This document shows, piece by piece, positions 20,550-32,440 of a DNA stretch of 64,000 nucleotides (positions are counted from its first letter, which is position 1; every line of letters starts with the position of its first letter). This DNA is from Buddleja alternifolia (taxonomy: Eukaryota; Streptophyta; Magnoliopsida; Lamiales; Scrophulariaceae): assembly GCA_019426215.1 (NCBI GenBank), contig CM033403.1:2361001-2425000 (forward strand), in the 5' to 3' direction. The translations under genes and the position numbers were made by a program. The notes beneath the pieces were generated by a model that saw nothing but the letters and a program-made list of their open reading frames with translations, was not told the origin of the DNA and made no database searches.

Positions 20550-21060
20550 AGTTATCTCTTAGCGCTCAACATCTGTTAACTCTAAGCTGAATATTATCTG
20601 GCACAGTTGATTGTCACGCTCTACTAGACTGGCAATCTCATTCTCCGTAATAATAAATCTGTCTTCGTTGTAATCAGCGCGAATGAAATCTTCTTCTAGA
20701 ACTGGTGGCATGAAATAGATTGAATGATCAATCATATTGATCGGATCCAGTTTGAAGAAATGCTGAGGTTCTGGTGGTTGGACCCCTTCTGAACATCCAC
20801 AACAACACTCTAAGATTCAGAGAGTTCCTTTGCTTTAATGTCTTTAGCTATTGCCACCACTTTCTCAAAATAAACATCCAGATGGCACTGACAGGTGCTT
20901 CAATAACATCTAAAATAAAAACTGTAGCACATAATATATCGTCTATAAGAGTAGGATCATCTATAAAAGTATTTTTGGTTCGCTACAACGCGAGCAAATC
21001 ATCTACTACCTACTTGCCCTGTGGCGAGCATTTTGGTTGGTGCTAGAGAGCGAGAAGACA
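20550..21060 (-). pseudogene. Degenerate coding remnant of unknown identity
   Basis: On the minus strand a frame of about 67 codons ends at a TAA near 20567 and includes NMIDHSIYFMPPVLEEDF and ITENEIASLVERDNQL. Upstream of it, in shifted frames, are plausible pieces such as DVYFEKVVAIAKDIKAKELS. The composition looks like real protein, acidic and helical, rather than random AT-rich sequence. I do not recognise the family. It could be part of a retrotransposon extra ORF or of a captured host gene. Confidence 0.25.
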
Positions 21061-21235
21061 GTGAAATCTCAGCTCGTGGATGTGACATTGCACGTCCGAA
21101 TTTACGTAGTCTCGTCGGTTGCTCTCGAACCTACCGACTTCATTAAGGGCTCTCAATCTCGTCTAAATTTGGATATCTTCTTGACAAAAGATCCAAACAT
21201 CCTATAAGATAAATTAAGACTTTAGAAGTACATTT
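21061..21235. other. Unassigned sequence between a coding remnant and a copia LTR
   Basis: No open frame or repeat that I can place. Confidence 0.4.
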
Positions 21236-21522
21236 CGTTAGGATTATGCCCGCCATGCCATAGAGGAATTATATTATTAGGGGATTTAGTTTTATGTTGT
21301 ACAAACTTTCATTAAATCAATAAAGGCCTTTGTTTTTTGTTCATATCAATCTTGATGGCATTAATATAAGTATTGAACAAATAAGTCTCGAGCAATCAAG
21401 AGGGAGCTTCTTCTCCTCATGGTTTGAGTCGGTTCCTTGATTACTTAAACTAGAGCTCGCAGGTCGAAGAGTCTTAATTAGGCATTATGACCAGACTTGT
21501 ATGACACAATCTTTGACATGGA

Positions 21523-21742
21523 GTGATCTATGAGCCAAACCCAAGATTGAATCGCTTGTTTGACGATGCTGACAAGATTGAATCACTTGTATGACGCAAG
21601 CTTTGACAAGGAGTGATCTATGATAGGAATTGATGGGCCCAAGTTCAAATAGATCACAACCTTTATACCGTTAAAGGGTTTCAGTCATGTGATCTATGAG
21701 CCAAACTCAAGATTGAATCGCATGTTTAACGATGCTAACAAG
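21523..21742 (+). repeat. Pair of about 54-bp direct repeats in the copia 5' region
   Basis: GTGATCTATGAGCCAAAC... GATGCT.ACAAG occurs at 21523-21576 and 21689-21742 with about four differences. The spacer contains a further partial copy (AAGATTGAATCACTTGTATGACG). Confidence 0.7.
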
Positions 21743-22009
21743 AATTGCCACTTTAATAAATTTAGTGAGCCATATATCGTTAAAGCGTTGCAACTCACCG
21801 GATTTATTAAAGAACTCAATCACTCAGTACGAAGTCTTTCCAACGAGATTTTTGAAGATTGCAGTGGGAGTGCAATGATTTGAAAAATGTAGTGGGGGCC
21901 AAGTGAAAATTCAAAGTTCTGTTTAATTTTACTTGATGTACAACATAGTAACCTAATTGAATCTTCCTTTATTCTCTCTAGTCATTTATTTCTCTCTAAA
22001 TGGTTAACA

Positions 22010-22900
22010 ACCCAATTATTGCATGTCCTCACTAGACAAAACTTCATCGGCTGGCTTAGAAACTTATGGATAGTCCTTGCATACGAGTCAATCGACTATG
22101 TCTTGGACATAAACCATCCCGATGTCCCCTTGGAAGATGCGGATGAGATTGTGCATTTTTTTTACGAAGACTGGGTCACGGATAATTCACGAGCCAGAGG
22201 GCTAATGCTCAGCTCGATGAGTGATGATCTTTAGCTGTTCCATGAGAGAATGGATAATGCGAGAATCATATTGCTTCATTTAAAAGAACCGTTTGGAGAG
22301 CCCAGTAGGACTGTTCGATACTTATTGCCGAAGCAGATCTTTGGGGCAGAGATGGAGGAAGGTGATAACGTGGCTGACCACGTATTGAAGATGATTTCGA
22401 TGGATTGAGAATTTGCAGTCTCTAGATTTGCATATGGATTTCTATCTTCAAACATACCACATTCTTCAGTCGCTTCCTAATTCCTTCAGTCAGTTCATTG
22501 TGAATTTTGACATGAACAATGTTGAGTGTTCATTATCTGGGCTAATGAAAAAACTTATTACTGCACAAATTCAGATGAAACAAAACAAATTTAGACATTC
22601 ATACATCGCTTCTGTTGTTGGGCCTACAGAACCTAAGGTAAAGGAAAGGGAAAAGGAGCCCACAAAAGTATTAATGCCGATTGGTTCTTGCAAGAGGAAA
22701 CACCTGAATATGTAGGGTTACATAATGAGATTCCGAAAGGATCAAACACTTACTTTTACTGCAAGGAGAAGGGCAACTTGAGATGTGACTATCCCATGCG
22801 AAAGGCAAGAGATGCTACAAGTATGGAAATTTATGTTTTAGAAACTAATTGTTCTGTGACTGTATTCTCCAATTCATGGATTCTAGACTCTAGAGTATTT
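22010..22900 (+). pseudogene. gag: Copia gag with degenerate zinc knuckle and protease start
   Basis: The first frame (22019-22234) has LTRQNFIGWLRNLWIVLAYE and YVLDINHPDVPLEDADE, then RARGLMLSSMSDDL, the Retrotran_gag_2 pattern of copia capsid proteins. It stops at DDL. Another frame gives LPNSFSQFIVNFDMNNVECS and LSGLMKKLITAQIQMK, the C-terminal capsid part. Next is a knuckle, YFYCKEKGNLRCDYP, missing part of CCHC. WILDSRVF near 22880 stands where a copia protease has WILDTG, so its active-site Gly is lost. Confidence 0.75.
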
Positions 22901-23214
22901 TGAAACAGGATATGGAATGAAGTAGGAGGCTCGAGGAGCAAGAAGTGATGATCAATGTGGGTAGCAGACATAGTGTAGAAGCTACTTACATAGGATCCAC
23001 TTCTTTAGTTTTATCTTCTGGACATCTAATTACTTTAGATGATTGCCTTGTTATGGTTAATGAGCTTAAAAACATTTGTTCAATTCCTGTTCTTATTAGA
23101 CTTGGATATGATTTTGGTTTTGTGAACAATGTTTGCAATATTTATTTTAGAAATAATTTGTTGGCTCTGTATCTTGATTAAATGGTTTATATTACTTAAA
23201 TATCCAAAATAAAT

Positions 23215-23990
23215 ATATTATGAATACATCACAAAGAAACGAGGTATGTCTGGGACAAACCAAAGACTCATTTGGCCTTTGAGACTAGGTCACGCTGGAG
23301 AGTACAAAATTCGCGAGCTTGAGAAAGATGGGCTAATAAGCACATTAAGGTCGGACCCATTTCCCATATGCGAATGATGTCTCGAAGGTAAAATGACTTG
23401 GTCACCCTTCACGGGTCATTTTGAACGAGCCAGTGCAGTCCTTGGTTTAATACGTATTGTCGGTGAAATAGTTCGTCAAGGTTTGAATACATCATAACAT
23501 TTACTGATAACCACTCTAGGTATAGTCTCGTATACTTAATGAAGTATAAGTCTGAGTCTATTGAATGGTTCAAAGAGTTCAAGGCCTTGCTTGAAAACTG
23601 CAAATCCACAACTTAATGGACGTAGCCGAGCAATGAAATAGAACACTATTGGATATGGTTTGATCGATGCTCACCTACACAAACCTTCCCATATTGTTGT
23701 GGGGCCATGCATTTTTTACAGCAACCCACATCTTGAATAGGTGTCCATCTAGGTCTGTTACTCAAACTCCTTATCAGATATGGAGTGGAAAGATGCCAAG
23801 TCTTAAATACATAAGGATATGGGGTTGTCCAGCCTATGTGGAAAAGGCAACGATGGAGAAATTAAAAGATAGCTCTTTAAAAGGTCGATTCGTTGGTTTC
23901 CCAGAAGATTCCATGGGATACCTCTTCTACCTGCACGATGATCAAAGAGTCATTATGGCACTACATGCGTACTTTCTCAAAGACTAGTTC
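23215..23990 (+). pseudogene. Copia integrase, broken
   Basis: The N-terminal HHCC region reads LRLGHAGEYKIRELEKDGLI ... CLEGKMTWSPFTGHFERA (23276-23430). The core, with LGLI and NGSKSSRP-like remains, is full of stops. The C-side frame (23667-23987) is clearer: LLWGHAFFTATHILNRCPSR, then YQIWSGKMPSLKYIRIWGCP and SLKGRFVGFPEDSMGYLFYL. It is inactive. Confidence 0.75.
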
Positions 23991-23999
23991 GTTTGAGAT

Positions 24000-24510
24000 G
24001 GTGGTGTAGGAAGAAAGATTGTTTTGGAAGAACAAAATGAAATCCTTATAGAGACCACTGTTCAACAGCCTAAGAGATATGGTTATCTGCTACATGGAGA
24101 GCATAATTTGTATGCCGTAGCGGAAGGAAACTATGGAGATGATCCCTCTACTTTTGAACATGCAATGGCGGATATAGACACTGCGAGATGGCTTGAGGCT
24201 ATGAAGAAATAGATGGATTCGATGTATTCGAACCAAGTCTGGACTTTGGTATACCACCCTAGGGGTATTGCACCAATAGGTTGAAAGTGTATTTACAAGA
24301 GAAAGAATGGTTCGGATGGCAATGTGGATACCTATAAAGCTAGGCTTCTGGTGAAACGGTATAGTAAAAAAATACAATTGACTATGAGAAAACCTTCTCT
24401 CCCGTAGCCATGATCAAATCCATCAGAATTTTGCTTGCAATAACCACACACCTAGACTATGAAATCTGACAAATGGATGTGAAAACCGCGTTCTTTAATG
24501 GATTCATAAT
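24000..24510 (+). pseudogene. Copia RT start, truncated
   Basis: Begins with the linker LLHGEHNLYAVAEGNYGDDP and the block RWLEAMKK*MDSMYSNQVWT, then KCIYKRKNGSDGNVDTYKAR. These are the first RT motifs of this copia lineage. Stops and frame changes follow and the YVDD box is never reached. Confidence 0.7.
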
Positions 24511-24630
24511 TAGATTTCATAATTTATTAGATTTCATAATGATTTTCATTAATGATTTCATAATGATGTGAAGACCACACACCTAGAATAATGATTTTCA
24601 TTAATTAGATTTCATAATTTATTTGATTCG
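24510..24630. repeat. Scrambled filler-like stretch with short direct duplications
   Basis: TTAGATTTCATAATTTATT occurs at 24510-24528 and 24605-24623. GATTTTCATTAAT occurs at 24541 and 24593. ACCACACACCTAGA at 24574-24587 copies 24443-24456 from the adjacent RT. Confidence 0.7.
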
Positions 24631-26731
24631 TGCTCGACCAAAATATTTTACTACCTTTCTTATATAGATGCTATTATATTTATATGTGAGTTAGTATACT
24701 CTTTAAGGTATATATATATATATTTATATATATTTAAATTCATCAATTATATATTTTTAATATTTGAAGTATTCATATCTATATATATATGTAGCCATCT
24801 ATGCACAAAGAATGAGAAAGTGATTAAGTGGTGGCACAGTAAATTGAGTACGCTTCATGCTTGGAAAAATGTGTCCATGAAAATTCATCCTCACTTATTC
24901 TCATCATTTTCTTCATTCTCACACACACATCACCACCTAGAGTTCAAGCTTCTCCATAGTTCTTCCACATCAAAATAGAAAAAAAAATAGAAAAAAATAC
25001 AAGAGCTTGAAAGGAAGAAGAATCATGAAAATTTCAAGAATAGTTAGAAAACATCATCTTGTTGTCTCTCTTAAGGTATATCATAGTTAATTATGTTTTT
25101 TTTGTGATGTGTATATGTTGTAGATGAAATATAATTCAAGCTATATATGACCAGAAATAGAAAGTATTATATCATATATATGTATTTTAGGTAACTTCAA
25201 TTGCATGATGTTCAGTTTTTTTTTTTGAGATTTCAGTTTCTGAAGAGGGGTTTTCAAACTAAAATTAGGTACCTAAACTTGTGCGTTTGATTATGAAAAA
25301 TTTTCTGAAATGACTTGATTGTGTTTGAAACCTCTCTGAAACATTTGGTAAGATTTTGAATTTTGTGGAATATTCTAAAAATTGTTGAACAGAACTGCCA
25401 ATTAGCTCAGCGGAATTGAGAACTGTTGCTGTTTTGAGGATATTTCGTTAAACTGAAAATTTTTGTTTACTCTAAAAAGTTTATAGTAGATAGATACAGA
25501 TGTTTTCGAGATGTCATCCAAATTTCCAAAGTTTTCAGTAAACAGGGGATTTTAGTAATATAGTTGAATATCTGGTGTCGGTTCTGAAAAATCTGTTGGG
25601 ACAGCCTGTTTCGTTAATCGAATCGGAAATTAAATATAAAAATATTATGTCATGTTATTCAATATATTATATCAAGGGTAGTTATGCATTTTGATGTGTT
25701 TAATAGGTCGAGATTCCAATAGAGGAACAGAAAACGCCAACTAGATGAAGACATCTCAATGAGCCACTATTTGTGAGTATAATTAGGTGGCTTGATAATT
25801 GACTCATCCATTGCTCTTACTGATATTTCTAAATGAATCATTTATTTGTCTACTTGCGCGATTGGGAAGCTTATGGTGTTGTGAACGCGGTTATATGATG
25901 ATTGCCTGATAGAAACAAATGCGGTGAATATAATTCATTGTGTAATATATGTGAACTACATGAACTTTAACATGGTGAAAATGTTGTTGATGACTTGATG
26001 ATGAAAATGAGATATATGATACGAAAATGCATTCATCCGACATAAGAGGTTCTATTATGGCTGCTACTAATCTTGAGCCACGTGTTAAAGAATTTTCAGT
26101 AAAACTGGACCATAGAGTACCGTACGGCCACCCGAGTTCACTGAACTCCCATGTGTTATATAAATTACAGAGTGCCATAGCCATTTTCGTGATCACGATT
26201 TACTCTTGATTATAGCAGTCCATTAACAGTAAAATAAAATGACTAAGCACGTGCATCATGTGTTTCTGATTGATATGACTTGAATGTGAAATGATTATGG
26301 AGGATGTTCTTATGTGATTTCAAATGAGTGATTGGTTACTGATTTTTGTGTGCTTATAGAATGTCAACTATCTTGTACTTGATTATACTTGCTGAGTTTG
26401 CGACTCACCAAACGCAGTGTTTTCTTTTGTAGTCGTAGATAGAGTCAATCCGTGAAGTTGTGTGCATAAGGCTGAAGTATGGATCAGAGGTTGGTTGGCT
26501 AGTTTTCAAGTCCTTCTCCCTCAGCTCATCATTTGCATATCATATAGGGTTTCTTTTTGGTCTCTTGTAAAGTATAATTCCTATATGTGTGTATTTGTAT
26601 TTCTATGTCCATGTGTGAGGGTTGTGCAACTAGTGAAGTGGATGCTTCTGCTTGTATATGATGTTTGAATGGGTAACATATAAATGTGTGCTATTATTAT
26701 CTATGTGTTTCGTGTAAGGGTGTGATAGAAT
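24631..26731 (+). repeat. Probable gypsy (chromovirus, Tekay/Del-like) LTR or its remnant
   Basis: Non-coding, about 2.1 kb. Wording recalls chromovirus LTRs: a leader with CCACCTAGAGTTCAAGCTTCTCC (near 24945), CTGAACTCCCAT (26140) and TTGCTGAGTTTGCGACTCACC (near 26390). The right side abuts SIRE gag at about 26732, but the left side abuts copia RT, so it is not a clean insertion. The left terminus is not visible and no second copy exists in the window to define its ends. A (TA)n tract lies at about 24708-24732. Confidence 0.4.
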
Positions 26732-27300
26732 CAACGAGGAAAAGGAAATGGCTTTATTGGTCAAGAAATTCAAGAAATTTCTAAGATATGAAAAGATAAA
26801 TCCAAATGGACAGACCTCATTTCAAACCCCTCCCCCTCCCCCTGCACCAGCACAACAGTATCAAGCTCCAGTGTATTCTGCCCCTCAGCCCCTAGCTCAA
26901 GCTCAATATCAAGGGCCTCCATCTCCAAATCAGAATCTCTCAGCGCCAGTAGTTTCCAAAAGGTTAACAACTGAACAGAAAATGAAAACTAATCTTTGTT
27001 ACAGCTGCAGGAAACCAGGGCACTAACATGTAAATTGCCCTTATCCAAATGTATCTAAGCCCACAAGGCAAGATCATGTGGATAGAAACCAATTCAGGAG
27101 CAACCTTCGCCAACAAGATTTTCTAGCGGAATCTGAACCATTCTCCGCACTTGAAAAGGATTTGGAATCTTCAGATGAAAGCTGCGATGATGAGCCATCT
27201 AGTGACTCAACGCTAATTTGTCTTATGGCGAGAGATGAAGAAGCATCTGATGACTCGTTATTTGAGGTATCCACTAAATTATCTCATCCTCTTTCTTAGG
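26732..27300 (+). pseudogene. gag: SIRE gag C-terminal part
   Basis: Starts INEEKEMALLVKKFKKFLRY, followed by a Pro/Gln-rich stretch and TNLCYSCRKPGH, the first half of a CCHC knuckle. A stop (TAA near 27025) interrupts the knuckle and HVNCPYP continues after it. A second frame (27078-27299) is Ser/Asp/Glu-rich, as in Sirevirus gag tails. The N-terminal capsid part is absent. Confidence 0.75.
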
Positions 27301-27471
27301 AAGAATTACTTGACAAAGTCAATGAATATTATAAAGATTGTCAAGGTGCTGCCTGATTATCAAGAACACACTGATGAGATCTCATCGATTAAAAATGATA
27401 ATGTGTCGCCACTAATGTTGAAGGACCCAAGTCAAAATGGGTACCTAAAAAGAATTAGAACTCCCCTTTAA

Positions 27472-27843
27472 ATGCACGTACCTAGAGCCAACACCGATAC
27501 ATCAATTGGGTACATCGATAGTGGGTCGTCAAGGCACATGACTGGCTCAAAGGATCTCTTGATCAACTATTGTACAACCAATGGTCCTCAAGTTATATTC
27601 GGTGATAACTCCAAAGGTAAAACCAAAGGTATAGGTATCATGCATAGGGGGAACGTCATGGTAAGTGACGTATATTATGTTGAGGGTCTTAAGCATAATT
27701 TATTGAGCATTAGTCAATTTTGTGATAAAGGCTTTGAAGTTAAATTCTCTAGTGACTTTTGCTATATTAACGACGCTAAGAATGGATCTACTAACTTGAA
27801 AGGAAAAAGAACACATAATGTTTATTTGGTAGATTGGGGTTAA
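27472..27843 (+). pseudogene. SIRE protease fragment
   Basis: Frame of 123 residues with YIDSGSSRHMTGSKDLL, the copia protease active site (D-S-G) with its usual HMTG neighbour, then VMVSDVYYVEGLKHNLLSIS and the downstream link to integrase. A stop follows DWG. Confidence 0.8.
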
Positions 27844-29037
27844 ACATTCGATAACAACCCTACATGCTTTGGTGCTTAGAGTCAAAATGAATTGGATTGG
27901 TTATGGCATAGAAAAATGAACCACCTCAACTTTACAGTAATCTCTCAATAAATATCGCTAAATCTTGTAGAGGAATTACCTAAGGGTTCCTTTCAGAAAA
28001 ATCGCTTATGTTATGCATTTCATATGGGTAAACAAGTTAAATCATCCTTTAAAACAAAACCGCATCTATCTACTTCTAGAATTCTTGAACTATTACATTT
28101 AGATTTGTTTAGTCCTATTCAAATCATGAGTGTTAGTGGTAAAAAGTATTTGCTAGTGATAGTTGATGATTTCTCACGCTATACATGGGTAGAATTTTAG
28201 CGTCCAAAGATGAAACTAGTGTCACAACGTTAATTCATCAATTACAAACTTCAAAAGATTTAAAGGTGACAAAAATTAGAAGCCATAGAGAAACTGAATT
28301 TACTTACCATATTGATGAGAAGTTTTGTACAGAGTTTGGAATACTTCATGAGTATTCTACGCCTAGAACACCTCAACAGAATGGAGTTGTCGAGCGACGG
28401 AACAGAAAGCTTAAAGAGGCCGCTAGCACTACGTTGGCTAAGTCCAAGTTGCCTCAAAGGTTTTGGGCTGAAGCAATCAATACCGCTTGCTACACTTAGA
28501 ACCGGTGTATGATCAACAAGCAACATGAAAAGACTCCATATGAGTTGTGGAAGGGACATAAGCCTAAATTTTCGTATTTTCATGTATTTGGTTCAAAATG
28601 TTTCATTCATAACAATGGATCCACAATCTAAAGACATTTGATCCTAAAGTGGATGAGGGAATCTTTCTAAGCTATGCCAAAAATGAAAAGAGTTTTCGCA
28701 TCCTAAATAAGATCAAATCGAAGGTTGATGAATTCATTCATGTTGTGTTTGATGATGCTAAACAAGAATGGAGTAAGGTGAACATTGATGATGTAGGAGT
28801 TAAAGATCTTACCCAACAAGCATCACATATCAATCTTGGTGATGAAAGTGATGATGATGAGGATGATGATATCTTTGTGCCCAATCCTAAGGTTACTCGT
28901 GAGGTTCTCAATGATGATATTGCAAGAAACATTGATGATCATGAAGAGAATGATCGTCAAGAGCAAATTGGAACTGTGAATAATGAAGCGACTCGACAAG
29001 AGACAAATGAGAGTCAAGCGATTGATAATTAAGCATC
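27844..29037 (+). pseudogene. SIRE integrase with acidic linker
   Basis: Zinc region LWHRKMNHLNF ... LCYAFHMGKQ is damaged. The core has LLHLDLFSPIQI with the first catalytic Asp, then VDDFSRYTWVEF and a stop. The frame at 28185-28499 has HRETEFTYHIDEKFC, where the usual second Asp region SDRGTEF reads SHRETEF, so the catalytic Asp is His here, and STPRTPQQNGVVERRNRK with the Glu. A stop follows CYT. An Asp/Glu-rich linker (28649-29032) leads to RT. Confidence 0.8.
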
Positions 29038-29935
29038 TCTCAACCCATTCCAACCAGATCAAAAATGGTTTAGAGACCATCCACCAGAACTAGTCATTGG
29101 AGATATTGGAGCACCTGTAATTACTAGGTCCGCTACACTCAATGAGGCCATGTTTGCAAGTTTCCTATCTCAAATGGAACCAAAGAAAGTGGATGAAGCG
29201 CTTAGTGATTCAAGTTGGGGAGAAGCGATGCAAGAGAAGCTTAACAAATTTGAGTGTAGTAAGGTTTAGACGCTAGTTCCCAGACCAACTCACAAAGGAG
29301 TTATTGGGACTAGATGGGTTTTCAGCAACAAAATGGACGAAGTTGGTATTGTTATAAGAAACAAAGCCAGATTAGTCGCTCAGGGTTATTATCAAGAAAA
29401 GGGTATTGACTTTGATGAAACTTATGCCCCAGTAGCCCGTATTAAAGCGATTCAGATGTTCCTAGTGTTTACCGCATTCAACAAATTCATAGTGTATCAA
29501 ATGGACGTGAAGAGTGCTTTCCTGAATCGTAAATTTGGAGCAACCCCCCGGATTCATCAACAAGCATGGCAAAAGTATGATCTACAAATTGGATAAGGCA
29601 CTCTATGGCCTTAAACAAGCACCAAGAGCATAGTATGACACTCTCTCTATCTTCCTTATATGTAAAGGCTTTTCAAAAGGCAGCGCTGACACAACGTTAT
29701 TTAAAATTACCCATAATGAAGATATTCTCTTAGTCCAAATTTATGTTAATGATATTATTTTCAGATCTACTAATAAGCGATTGTGTGAGAATTTTCAAAA
29801 ATGATGCAAGATCAATTTGAAATTAGCATGATATGTGAATTAACTTTCTTCTTAGGATTACAAGTTAAAGAACTCCCTAATGGCATATTTATAAACTAAG
29901 CTAAATATACAAGAGATATGATTATGAAATTTGGT
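29038..29935 (+). pseudogene. SIRE reverse transcriptase, broken
   Basis: Contains KPNR-type motifs out of frame: GEAMQEKLNKFE near 29220, [37 protein letters not shown] and [13 protein letters not shown]. The YVDD box reads YVNDIIF near 29745, so one catalytic Asp is Asn. Several stops interrupt. It cannot be active. Confidence 0.8.
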
Positions 29936-30668
29936 ATGCAAAATGCATCATCTTCAAAAATTCCAATGAGTCAAACGCTTAAGTTAGATAAAGATGCATG
30001 TGGGAAGAAAATTGATATCATGAACTATAGAGGTATCATTGGATCACTTCTTTATCTTACCGCTAGTAGACCTGTGCATGTGTGCACAGTAAAAACTTGA
30101 TCCTAGAGAGTCACACCTAATTGCTGCTAAGAGAATCCTTAAATACCTAAAAGGCATACAAAATGTGGGCTTGTGGTATCCAAGGGACTCTACTTTTGAA
30201 CTAATTGGTTATTCAGACGTATATTTTGCAGAATGCAAAATAGATAGAAAAAGTACTAGTGGTACATGTCAATTTCTAGGTGATAGATTGGTTTCGTGGC
30301 ATAGTAAGAAACAACAATCCATAGCGACTTCTACTGCTGAAGCCGAGTATATAGACGCTAGAAGCTGTTGTGCACAAATACTTTGGATGAGGCAACAACT
30401 TAAAGATTATGGAATCCTCTTAGGTCCTACCCCAATTGATTGTGATAATCAAAGCGCTATGGCTATGGCCCAAAATCCAGTCCTCCATTGTAGAACTAAA
30501 CACATTGACATTCGATATCATTTCTTGCGTGACCATGTTCAAAAGAAAGATATCTCCATGCATTTCATTGAACTGACAAACAATTGGCAGATATCTTCAC
30601 CAAAGCGCTCAATGAACAATGTTTTCTCAGTGAGAAGTGAATTAGGTATGATTGATTTAAACGCTTAA
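29936..30668 (+). pseudogene. SIRE RNase H
   Basis: The frame at 30165-30668 has LIGYSDVYFAECKIDRKSTS (first Asp region), LGDRLVSWHSKKQQSIATST, AEAEYIDARSCCAQILWMRQ (Glu) and PIDCDNQSAMAMAQNPV (Asp), then HIDIRYHFLRDHVQK. The last part shifts frame before the normal end, while ELGMIDLNA matches the end of the minus-strand SIRE copy at 49167. The frame reads about 167 residues without a stop. Confidence 0.8.
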
Positions 30669-31492
30669 TCATGAAGCATCATACTTTTATAGGCATATAA
30701 TTTAAGGGGAATCCACTTTATTATAATGTTCAAAACGTTTTCAAAATTGAAATAAGGTATCAATCTTAGGGGGAACTTTAAATTGTACTTATTCAATTAG
30801 TAAGCGATTATGAAAAAAAATGACTTTGAAAAACTTTATGCATTGATTATTAGCGTTTACATTTACGCATGACAATTTGATCGCTATTAAATTAAATGTA
30901 TTATCTCTAAACATGGATTCAATGCTCTTTACTAAAATAAAAATTTAGCATTGAGTATATTCCCACTTAAACGCTAAGTAACTTTTCCTGAAAATCATGC
31001 ATTATTTTCATCGGTAAGGTAGCGTGTGGATAAGTCCAAAAGATAAAATTTGACAACTGCTCACGTGCTCCTATCAAATCAAACTGATGGTTAATGAGAC
31101 CTATCTCAAAATAGATTGTTCAGTATTTGTACTTGCCTGGGTACGTGTCAGTGTACCAGCAGGCGCGTGTCATTCAGGCTCAATATTTTCAAAAATCTCA
31201 AACGGTTTTGAAAAGTAAATGCGGACTCCAAAATTTTATATTTACCGTAGTTAACCTAATTTTTCACACCTTTTACCTCTGTGTTTATGATTAAATGGCT
31301 CAAACTCAATGTTTTTCATTTCTGATTAACTGCATTCACACGTGACATTTATCAATGCAATTGATGGGTTACTTTTTGCCATCTACTTAAACCCTTCAAA
31401 TTTTTATAGAAAAACTTTATCACTTTCGTATTCTTCTTGCTGTAAAAATTCTCTAAAGGCAAAGAGCTTTCTTCGTCCTTCTCAAAAGCTTA
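30669..31492 (+). other. SIRE spacer between pol and the env-like region, left part
   Basis: No supported coding. Homologous in reverse to 48480-49160 in the minus-strand SIRE. A TTTAGGGGGAAC-like purine run sits near 30765. Confidence 0.7.
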
Positions 31493-31901
31493 GGCTCTGT
31501 ATGGTTATGTTTTCTGAATCAAATTTTAATTTTTTAGATCAATAGAAAATGAAAATGATCACATCAAGCCAAATTCTAGAAAATGCCCCAATTTCAAATC
31601 CTATCACACATTCCCCTATATAACTACTTATCATTTCATCAATTCAATCACTTCATTCTCTCTCTTCATTAATTACATAATTCCACTATCTAACACATTA
31701 TCTTTCTTACTTTTTCATAACCAAAATATTATTCAAATTTTTTCTCTTATCATCATTACATACATAACTAATTCAATCAACTTTATATCATATCTACACA
31801 ATTTTCAAACATTTCCCAAAAACACATCGACGAATTTCATTAATACACATTCTCCAATAAAAATTCAAAATTCAATTTCAAAAACACATCCATACAGAGC
31901 C
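31493..31901. mobile_element. Tourist-like (PIF/Harbinger) MITE
   Basis: The ends GGCTCTGTATGG and CCATACAGAGCC are perfect 12-bp inverted repeats, with imperfect inverted similarity for about 30 bp further in. The element is flanked by TTA at 31490-31492 and TTA at 31902-31904, the 3-bp target duplication typical of PIF/Harbinger MITEs. The 409-bp body is AT-rich with no coding. It inserted into the SIRE just upstream of the env-like start. Confidence 0.85.
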
Positions 31902-31915
31902 TTATCTTTTCATCA

Positions 31916-32440
31916 ATGATGCCACCAAAGTCTTCCACGTCTGCTTCCGAAAAATCTTCCAAAACCGTGGGCTTTAATGTTGGTTTCTTACTTAACTGGG
32001 AAAACCTTTTCGAGAATCAAAACTTTTCGATGAGACAAATCCTTCCTCTCATTCAAGAATCCAATTTGAGAACCCTTCTCACCTCTCATTCTCTCATTCA
32101 TGAGGATGCAGTTAAGTATTTCTTTGAGAATGTCATCATTTCTGACGATGGCAGCTCAATTTCTTGTTCGTTTCTATCTGCTGAAACCCCATTTGTGCTT
32201 TCTTCACCATTGCTTGCTAATTTACTGAAACTAACTACTGATGGATGTGAAGTTGACGAATTTGCAATGGGTGCCTCTACCAAAGTCTGGGAACAAGTTC
32301 TTCGTGATGAAGTTGTTGCTGCTTACAAGTTGAATTTGAAGAAGAATGACATGAAGGGTGAATATGGCACTCTGGCCGATATATGTGGAAAAATGATCGA
32401 GTGTCATAAAGGATCATTTGATAAAGTATGTATCGTTTAA
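31916..32440 (+). pseudogene. SIRE env-like protein, N-terminal part
   Basis: 174-residue frame starting MMPPKSSTSAS and including SLIHEDAVKYFFENVIISDD and KLTTDGCEVDEFAMGASTKV, then NDMKGEYGTLADICGKMIE. The minus-strand SIRE has the same segment at 47905-48290, so it is a real protein family of this element. Its role is unknown. It is called env-like only by position. No clear signal peptide or membrane segment is visible in this part. Confidence 0.7.

Larger units (their letters stand above)
21236..24510 (+). mobile_element. Truncated copia retrotransposon, plus strand
   Basis: The left part (about 21236-21900) begins GTTAGGATTATGCCCGCCATGCC, related to the TGTTAGG...GCCCTCGATGCC LTR family, and is followed by gag, a degenerate protease, integrase and the start of RT. 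All frames are broken. It ends inside RT near 24510, in a scrambled stretch of short duplications, so RNase H and the 3' LTR are missing. Confidence 0.75.
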
